Assembly (NCBI GenBank): GCA_018136815.1
Contig: CM030933.1
Span: 2,239,344 to 2,303,343 of the forward strand
DNA: 64,000 bases
Source: Isochrysis galbana
Lineage: Eukaryota; Haptophyta; Isochrysidales; Isochrysidaceae
Reading direction: 5' to 3'
Made by a program: the position numbers and the translations under genes. The notes under the pieces are model-generated. The model saw nothing but the letters and a program-made list of their open reading frames with translations. It was not told where the DNA came from and searched no databases. Positions 51,880 through 59,013 of this stretch are shown one piece after another. Each line of letters starts with the position of its first letter. Within the stretch, counting starts at the first letter, position 1.

Positions 51880-53924
51880 GCTCGAAGGTGCCTACCGTCG
51901 GCGTAGGCGTGCAGCTCTTGGAGTAGCATGACGTCCACTCTAGCTTTCCTCGCCTGGGCGAGCACCGAGCCTAAGGCGCCGTGTCCGGCGCCATTCATGT
52001 TGTAGGAGACGATCGTGACCGGCCCCTCACCTGGGTATCCGCAAGTGGAGTCGAATGTGAGCGCATATATAATGAGAAGGTTAGCGCGGCCTAGGTCGCG
52101 CGCGTGCTGCGCGCACTTGTGCATGTAGCGGCATCCGGCGCCCAAGGCGCAGACTCCGCTCTTGGGTTGCTTCCCTGGGGTTCCGGCGCTCGCGCGCGGG
52201 AACGCGCAGACTATCATGCACATGCCGTCCTTCCATGCGCCCGGGTACTCGTGCGAGCGGTTGCATGCCTTGCCCATGATGTTCATGGGGCATTTGCCGT
52301 TCGGGAATCGCTTGCACAGCTCCGTGGCATTCGGGTTCATGGCTTCTTGGATAGTCATCTTCGGCGGGGCCGCGCGCTTGCGTTCCTCGCGCTCGAGTCG
52401 CGCGGCTTTTTCTTCCTCGCACACGCAGATGCGCAAGGGGGGATGGAACGCCATGGCGTAGCCTTTGTTATATCCTTTGCAGCCCTTAGGCCCCGCGTGG
52501 ATGCTCAGGTTCTTTATGTCGCCGCCGAGCTCGCGGCAGTTGCGGACGGAGTACTCGATGGGGAAGGGAGCCCCGTTGACGGTGAGCATGATTTTGCGCG
52601 GAAAGTCGAAAGAAGCGAACGTTCCGTGCTTCGGAGCTACGTACAGATGGTATACTTCCTTCTTACCCTGTGTTACAAGGATCCCCTCTTTGGTGAGGAT
52701 CTTGGTGCGCTCTTGGTTGCCTTGGAGGAAGAAGAAGCCTTGGTTCTCGACCGCTTTGGCGAGCGAGCTAATTGTTATGTAGTTTTTCAGCTCAAACTTG
52801 TAGTTGCGCACCACTAGGTGCGCTGAGGCGTCTTTAAACGCGCTGGCCAATGCCTTATTGGATGCCCGCGGGATTTCTTTGAATTTTTCGTCGAGTGTTT
52901 GATACTTGACCGCGATCGGGCAGGGAATACCCGCCTTGCGAAAGTCCGCCACATCTTTGTATTCTTCACGGAATTGATTGGCGCAATCCGCCGTGACGAG
53001 AATCTCCCAAGGGCCGGAGGCGCTCTTGGATAGAAATTCGGGCTCGAGGTCTACGCCCTCCAGCTTGTTTAGGTGCGCGACGATCGCGCCGAGGACCTCT
53101 TCGTCTTTGGCCTTGTGCCCTTTCTCGTATGCCGTAAAGGTGATAATGATCTTGTGGGAGTCCGGGAATTCGGCCTCCCCCTCGGGTTCGGGCTCTAAGT
53201 CTTCGTCAAGGAGGGCCACCTGTGTGGCCAAGGCGGAGGGTGGGGTTAGCCTTGAGTAGGCTTTCGTCTCTCGGGCGTCCATATGGCTCGATGTTTCCGC
53301 TATGTTGTCTGCCCCTACCGAGGTTTCCGTGTGGATTGTTCTTTGCGTATGCTCTCTCTCAAGTTGGTGCTTGTTGTGGTGGGCCTCCTGGGCCTGTGCC
53401 ACTTGCGACGTTCGCGCGCCCGTGGCTCGCTTGTCCGTTTGGCCTTCGGGGGCGTTGGGGGGCATCCCTCCTGGTCTGCCTCCCTTTTTGCTCCTGTGCC
53501 CCGTGCTGGGGGTTCCTGACTGCTCTTTGTTCAACCCCTTGTTGTGGTGCAGCATTTCCCCATTGGGGTTCTGCTGAAGATGGTGCCGGGCCAGCCCCTC
53601 GCGCCGGAGCACGAGGGCGGTACCGCGGTTATGTAGGGTCCCAGCCCGGAGGCCTTCCCTTTGGAAGCGTCCCACTGGTGTGGTGTGACTGGTGTGGCTG
53701 TGTGTTGTGTTGGAGGTGTGCTGTGTGCTGGCTGCTGCCAGCATGGCAGCCTTGTTCGTGGCGTTCGCGGTTGTCCGCGGGCGTGGCAGGCTGGCTCCTG
53801 TGCCCACCTGGCTGGGAGGGTCGTCCTGTCGCGGTCGCTTCGGCGACAGCGGGGTGTCACTCAAACCTTCGTCCATCTCAGCGAGGGCAGCGGCAGCGAG
53901 GGAGGGCGGCGGCGCGCGCTCCAT
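51753..53924 (-). CDS. LINE ORF: basic N-terminus, CCCH fingers, truncated APE endonuclease
   Basis: Open for 723 codons. Residues 1-45 (MERAPPPS..SPKRPRQDD) carry a likely nuclear signal. The middle (about 260-480) is a globular, charged region of ORF1 type. CCCH-type zinc fingers follow (CKRFPNGKCPMN..CNRSH and CALGAGCRYMH, about 545-625). An APE-type endonuclease begins near residue 640 with VTIVSYNMNGAGHG (catalytic Asn) and VMLLQELHA (catalytic Glu). It breaks off after GIAVRDSCAIEE, where a deletion joins it to the C-terminal segment. The family is an APE-type non-LTR retrotransposon. The Asp and His motifs of the nuclease and the whole polymerase are lost. Confidence 0.8.
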   Translation of the reverse strand: MERAPPPSLAAAALAEMDEGLSDTPLSPKRPRQDDPPSQVGTGASLPRPRTTANATNKAAMLAAASTQHTSNTTHSHTSHTTPVGRFQREGLRAGTLHNRGTALVLRREGLARHHLQQNPNGEMLHHNKGLNKEQSGTPSTGHRSKKGGRPGGMPPNAPEGQTDKRATGARTSQVAQAQEAHHNKHQLEREHTQRTIHTETSVGADNIAETSSHMDARETKAYSRLTPPSALATQVALLDEDLEPEPEGEAEFPDSHKIIITFTAYEKGHKAKDEEVLGAIVAHLNKLEGVDLEPEFLSKSASGPWEILVTADCANQFREEYKDVADFRKAGIPCPIAVKYQTLDEKFKEIPRASNKALASAFKDASAHLVVRNYKFELKNYITISSLAKAVENQGFFFLQGNQERTKILTKEGILVTQGKKEVYHLYVAPKHGTFASFDFPRKIMLTVNGAPFPIEYSVRNCRELGGDIKNLSIHAGPKGCKGYNKGYAMAFHPPLRICVCEEEKAARLEREERKRAAPPKMTIQEAMNPNATELCKRFPNGKCPMNIMGKACNRSHEYPGAWKDGMCMIVCAFPRASAGTPGKQPKSGVCALGAGCRYMHKCAQHARDLGRANLLIIYALTFDSTCGYPGEGPVTIVSYNMNGAGHGALGSVLAQARKARVDVMLLQELHAYADGRHLRACMTAKALGWQMVHAPANASDPASGVGIAVRDSCAIEEITCR

Positions 53925-54000
53925 GACCCTATCAGTTTACTGATAGTTGAGCATCCGGGGGCCAAATACGGTAAATACGTATTTCCCATCTAGGGTTAGG

Positions 54001-54500
54001 TCTAGAAACACACCAAAAACAGCTGTTTTTGGCTTTTTTGGAAACACGGTGAAACACAGTACCGAAAACAGCGGGTCATATATATATATAGATATATAGT
54101 ATATACATGTATATTTATATCCCCATCTGCATCTCCCGTAGGCTCACAGCTCACAGCTACCGGTAGCTGGTAGTTCCTGTGGGAGTGTAATTGTATAATT
54201 GTAACTGTCAAGCATGATTGTGAGTGATGATTGATTGTCTTGCATCCAACTAGGCGGTGCTAGGTGGTAGGTGGAAGTGGTAGGTGGGAGGCCCGGCAAT
54301 CAGGCGGCGGGATTGATTATGCTATCTATGGCTATGGCCTCGCTCGCACGCTCACTCACCGCGCGCGCGCAGCGCGCAGCCCTCTGTTCCGGACATACAT
54401 ACATAGGGGTCTCCTAGAAACACGAAACACGGTGAAAAACACTGTTTTTGACTTCCGTAGAAACACACCTAGTTCCTGTGTTTAACAACTAGATCCGGTG
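54001..54500. repeat. GAAACACGGTGAAACAC repeats with palindrome (family C-like)
   Basis: CCAAAAACAGCTGTTTTTGG (54013-54032) is a perfect 20-base palindrome, followed by GGAAACACGGTGAAACAC. A second copy (CTAGAAACACGAAACACGG, AAAAACACTGTTTTTG) lies at 54409-54455. Their spacing parallels GGGAAATACGG and CCAAATACATATGTATTTGG of family C. A TA-dinucleotide stretch is at 54078-54098. Confidence 0.6.
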
Positions 54501-54689
54501 GCCCGCGCCCCCCCCCCCCCCAGGTCGGTGATCTGTTGATCTGTTCCCTGTTCCCCCATGCCCATGCCCATGCTTCCTCCTACGTCCTACGACTACCGCC
54601 TACCGGGCTGGCGGCGGCCTCGCTTAGTCGTCAGTCGTCAGTCGTCTTTATTGTAAATGTTACATGTTACATAACAGGTTACACGGGCG

Positions 54690-55075
54690 ACTAACTTGGG
54701 TTTTCAACCCGATGAGGTTGTGGCTTGTGGGGAGTTCTAACGGGAGCCGGGGGCCTGCGAGGGGAGGTAGAATCAGGTGATCAGGTACTTAGTTTTGTTT
54801 GTGCCTTGGGATTTGGATTTGAATTTGGTGCGGTCATGTGTCATGTGTCATGTGTCATGTGTGTCATGCGTCATGGCTTGGCGCTTGGCGTGTTGGCGTG
54901 TTGGTGCAAGGCTAGTGAGAGCAGCGGCACAAACACAAATGCTCAATAATATTAAAGGTGTACGGGCAAGTGCGCTGCCGGTTGTCGTGAAAGTGTGATA
55001 GCACCGGGCTAATGGCACTAATAGCGGCAGTAGTGGTACTAGTACTAACGCTCAGATATATTTTATTATTGGTGG
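54690..55075 (+). mobile_element. Diverged class 2 retroposon remnant
   Basis: GTGGGGAGTTCTAACGGGAG, GGGGGCCTGCGAGGGG, GTACGGGCAAGTGCGCTG and a final AACGCTCAG with ATATATTTTATTATT tail match class 2 in order, with insertions such as GTGTCATGTGTCATG repeats at 54836-54872. A class 3 terminus (GAATCTTCAGATC plus five T) follows at 55171-55188. Confidence 0.6.
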
Positions 55076-55370
55076 ACCACAGGGGTCGGTGGTCGGTGGC
55101 GTTCGAGTGGTATAGTTACTATGTTACTATTTGCGGTGCCGTGTCCGCTCTGGCTCAAGGTGGTAACTCCGAATCTTCAGATCTTTTTCAACCACACCAC
55201 AAACACACGCAACAAGGTGTGGCAAGAATCGACATATACGCACAACGTCCAACATTAGAAGTACCAAGTAACAAGGACCAAGGCAAGCCACGCATGGCCA
55301 ACAACCGGCCGTGTACCCTTATCGACCGTTTAGCACTGTGCTTTCAACGCGCAACGCTCTGCGAGAATCA

Positions 55371-56100
55371 ATGCGGCACCAGGAGATGAGCGAGTCATCG
55401 GATCAGCAATCCATGTTGCGCGCGCTGGCTAGTGCACGAGCGCAAACGGTGCAACCAACAACCAAACGAAAGGAAGCAAGAGAACAACATGCGCAGAGTC
55501 TGATGTCCCCACGACTGCGGCTTCGCTAGCCCAGCAACGCCCCTGTCCTATCTGCACCTCAGCACTCCGACCCACGGACCTGTACGAACACATCCATTCA
55601 CCGGATGGGTGCGCGGTGCACAGGCAAAGAGCGGCTGGAAGAGATGCTCAGCAAAAGCCGCGCAAACTCTTCCACAACTGCATCATCCCATTGCAACAGA
55701 ATTTCGGTCCACAATGCAGCGGCTGGAAACAAACACTTTCCACATAATCACCAAGGTGCAGAAGCACACATCACTTCACTGGTTGATAGAATGTAATTAT
55801 GCAGTGGCCAGAGACATATGTGGCCCTCGATCCAAGTTGTGGGCAACTTCCCGAACAAAGAGCAGCCCTAGTGAGAATCTCATCATCGTGGCATCCGTCA
55901 AACGCCAAGTGTACACGCTGTAAGTATGGCAGTTGTGAGCTGGGGATAGAAGGGAGGGTCGTTAAAATCGGGCATGCGTCAGAAAGCTGCTGCATTCACC
56001 AAACCACAGCTCTGCGAGCGGCATGGGCGTGCAGTGCTTGGGAAAAGGGGAGCCTCGAGGAGTCGCAGCAAGTTCCGAGGCCCTGGCATGAGGTATGCCC
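55371..56100 (+). CDS. Possible zinc-finger gene, exons unresolved
   Basis: A start MRHQEMSESSDQQSMLRALA at 55371 can be joined through an intron ending at 55534 to QQRPCPICTSALRPTDLYEH then IHSPDGC, a Cys/His zinc site (C-x2-C-x11-H-x-H-x4-C). Later frames contain KCTRCKYGSC (about 55910-55940), perhaps another zinc site. The joins between these parts are not settled, and no family can be named. Codon use between the finger and 55700 looks coding. Confidence 0.35.
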
Positions 56101-56159
56101 TCGCGTAGCCCGGTGAAAACCTTGTCATTGGTGGCTCACCCCACGGCTCATCTGCCGCC

Positions 56160-56399
56160 TCAGAGCCGCGAGGCTTCCAACAACCTGTGGAGGGCACGTC
56201 GGCCAGCGGCCCTCGCATTCTGCCGCCGCTGCGCGAGGGGTAGGGCGAGCAGCGCGCGCTCGGGGCGAAAGGCGGAAGGGGCAATGGGGTATGGCTCGCT
56301 CAGCTCAGCTGCCCCGAGCCGGTTCGCGATTGTCAGCGCCGTGATCAGCATGGTAGGCAGGCTGAGAGTCGCAATCATCAACGTCCCTGGAGCAGCCAT
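56160..56399 (-). CDS. Hypothetical small membrane protein
   Basis: A 79-codon frame starting MAAPGTLMIATLSLPTMLIT with one hydrophobic stretch (residues 5-25) and a basic C-terminus (LAQRRQNARAAGRRALHRLL). ATG context and composition are plausible, but no family is recognised and it could be an exon or chance. From 56400 to 57000 I see no gene. Confidence 0.3.
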   Translation of the reverse strand: MAAPGTLMIATLSLPTMLITALTIANRLGAAELSEPYPIAPSAFRPERALLALPLAQRRQNARAAGRRALHRLLEASRL

Positions 56400-57033
56400 C
56401 AATATGAGAGCCCTTTGCCGTCCCCCGCGGGGCTCTTTAACTAACGTCGTTAGAACTTGTCGTCGTAGGAGATCTTGTTAGCTAGGATTCCTAGATTCCT
56501 AGCCACATAATACATAATACATAATACGCCCGACGAGCCATGTGCCAACCGCGCATACCCCCATCGCGGGGTAGGGGCTCCGTTGCCGTCGAAGGGCTAC
56601 TTGTTACAGATGGTCCTCCGCCCGTTCCTCGTCATCTTCCCCTTCTCCTCCGCCCGTTCCAATCCCAATCCCAAACCAACTACTAATCTACCAATCCTCT
56701 TTTGTAGTCTGTAGGGCGGTCAAACAGTCAAACAGTGCGAGGGGAGGGCTGTGATGGTAGGGGAAGGCGAGGAGAGGAGGGTTTGTAGGGTATGAGTCCT
56801 AGTTGGGCTGTCCGTCCGTAAGCTTACTGTGCTTTTGAACTTACAAGTAACTTACACTTACGACATCGTCAGAACTGCTTACATCAGTACTAATATCAGC
56901 TTACACCCCTATTACAACTTCTAGTTCTAGTATCGCTATCATTATGCTTGTTCTAACTGGGGGGTGTTCAGCGTGAAGCGCGCGCGCCACACGCTACATG
57001 TACATGCGCACGGGTGAAGAAGTGGAGCATGTT

Positions 57034-57520
57034 GGCTCCGGCCAGAGTTTCAATCCAAAACCACCCTTATTTCGATTCGAAATTTCGATGAGGTTGGAGC
57101 AAATTTCGAGCTTCGAGGAGTCTAATTTCGGCCTAATTTCGAATCGGAATTTGCTTAAGCGTCGCCGCGCGCGGGCCCCGATGCGTTGCCGCGCGGCCAT
57201 CCCCGGTCTCGGATGCTGAGTGGAGACCAACCTCAACCTCCTGCAACGAGCTTGGGGGTTCGGAGGGATGCCCTGAGCCCTCAAGGGCGTCATCATCATC
57301 ATCATCCTCGTCGTTGTCGGTTTTGCGCTTGCGCTTGGGTGCCCGGAAGCGCGCCAAGGCGCGGCGCGCGGCCCCGGGCGGGGGGGGGGAGGGGAGCGGG
57401 CTGGGGGGGGGCTTATTTCGCTTCGTCAGCGCCATATCGACCTTTATTTCGATAAAAAGTTTTGATTGCGATTGGCCCCCCTTATTTCGAAAAAAAATTC
57501 TCGAAACTCTGGCCGGAGCC
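57034..57520. mobile_element. Foldback element with 18-bp inverted ends and TTTCGA repeats
   Basis: GGCTCCGGCCAGAGTTTC (57034-57051) is the complement of 57503-57520. Next to both ends lie TTATTTCGA and AATTTCGAA motifs, themselves self-complementary. The middle is GC-rich, and minus-strand frames give basic/acidic peptides (RFRAPKRKRKTDNDED) that might belong to a host nuclear protein. No flanking duplication is clear. Confidence 0.5.
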
Positions 57521-57850
57521 AAGGAGCATGCTGTCGACCGCGCGCGAGCGCGCGGCGCGCGCGCAAAGGGGAGGGCAACGCAAACAGCAAACAAACAGAG
57601 AGCAGGAGAAGGCAGGTGCATGTGAAGAGGCCAAGAGGCCAAGGTGCAAGGTGGTGGGTGGTGGGTGGTGGGCAGCTAGCAGGAGAGATGGGGGGGGGGA
57701 GCGGGCGGGCGCGCCTCTGCGCTTGTTCGCGGGGGCTCGTTCCCGCTCCAGGGTGCAGTACTTTCTTAGCACCAACTGTAATACTGTAATTAGTAATTAG
57801 CCTCACCATGGGTTGGTCTGTTGGTCTCAGATACGCGCAGTCTCTAGATA

Positions 57851-57973
57851 CCCCGAGGAGAGCGCACACACGTTATTAAACGTGAAGCAAGGGCGGCGAG
57901 CAGCACTAGAAACCCCGAGGAGAGCGCACACACGTTACTAAACGTGAAGCAAGGGCAAGGGCGGCGAGCAGCA
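57851..57973. repeat. Two 62-bp tandem repeats each with a hairpin
   Basis: CCCCGAGGAGAGCGCACACA starts at 57851 and 57913. Each copy holds CACGTT-ATTA/ACTA-AACGTG (57869-57884 and 57931-57946), a perfect 6-bp stem with a 4-base loop. From 57974 to 59013 I see no supported gene, only G/C and GT-rich runs. Confidence 0.8.
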
Positions 57974-59013
57974 GAGACGGAGCCGTTCAGGTGGGGCGAC
58001 CCCTATGAGCTACAATATGTCCAAGTGGAGGGTGTGGTACCGGAGGAAGGCAAGCCCCCCGCGTGGAAGTAGTGGTTCCACAAAGTCGCCTGCGTGGTGA
58101 GCGTCATATGACATATGAAGTTGTTTTCCCACAAGAAATGCGGCAGTGAGGCCATGAGGCCATCGCATTTTGTCTCGGCATGATGCCCCCTGCCATCAGC
58201 CATCAGCTCGTGGCCCGCGGATGAAGCTAGGAGGAGAAAAGCTGAAGAAGCTTACACAATGAAAACGATGAGAATTTGGTATCTGTAGAGTATTCAGTCT
58301 CCGAAGTGCGTGGTGGCTAGTGTTCGTCGTCCTGGACCTCCGACCGGTTGTCTCATGAGCTCGTCGCGAGATGCCTATGAGCTCCCGTGCGCGAGGGATG
58401 GACATCGCCGGCGGTGTGCGTGCGGGTCGATCGTGAGGAGCTGTCCCAGCATGGTGGTGCCAGAGGGGGAGAGCGTGGCCGGCGCAGTGTGAGTGTGTGT
58501 GTGTGCGCCGTGGGCGTGGCGGCGGCGCCGAGGAGTCCGTCGAGAGATGTGGATGTGCGCGGCCGCCGAGGGGGGGGGGGGCGACCACGAGGCGACCGGG
58601 AAGGGGGGGGGGGGGGGGAGGGGAGGGGAGGGGGGGTGGTCCACCGTTTATAAACCCACACAGGGCGAGTACGTAGACTCTCTCGCACAGGGATCGCTGT
58701 GCGGTCTCCGTCCTCCCAAACGCACAATCATGGAGGAGGGGCGGCCTTTCGCCTCCCGACGCGTCTCGCGCGCTTCTTCTACCTCACCACGCCATCTTTC
58801 TTCTCTCCTCACGACCCGCCCCTCGGGTGTGGTGGCGGTCCTTCCCGTCGCCCCACTTTCCCTCTCGCCCCCCACCCCCGACAGTCGGGCGACCCGCGCC
58901 GCGCGCCCCCCCCCCCTTTCCCCCCCCCCCCCCTCGCCTCCCGCCTCTCCCTTCCTTCCTCTTACCCGCCACCCCCCCATCCTTCGCCCCAACCCCTTTT
59001 CGCTCGTCCACCG

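Larger units (their letters stand above)
50331..53960 (-). mobile_element. LINE with both ends but the polymerase deleted
   Basis: It opens with the hairpin CTATCAGTAAACTGATAG (53946-53929), GGGTC and ATG at 53924, and closes in AAGAAGATTTTTTT at 50331. GCCAAATA (50323-50330 and 53961-53968) is a possible 8-bp target-site duplication, placed by assuming 11 extra bases before the hairpin. It lies tail to tail with the LINE 48642-50243. Confidence 0.7.
48578..53994. mobile_element. Family C inverted-repeat transposon split by two LINEs
   Basis: CCTAGATGGGAAATACG (48578-48594) is the exact complement of CGTATTTCCCATCTAGG (53978-53994). GTTAGGTC flanks both ends (48570-48577 and 53995-54002), an 8-bp target-site duplication. 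Removing the LINEs 48642-50243 and 50331-53960 and one copy of each of their duplications leaves about 162 bp. The reconstructed unit has internal palindromes around CCAAATACAT. An 8-bp duplication fits hAT-like elements, but the terminal bases are not typical, so the superfamily is open. Confidence 0.75.
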
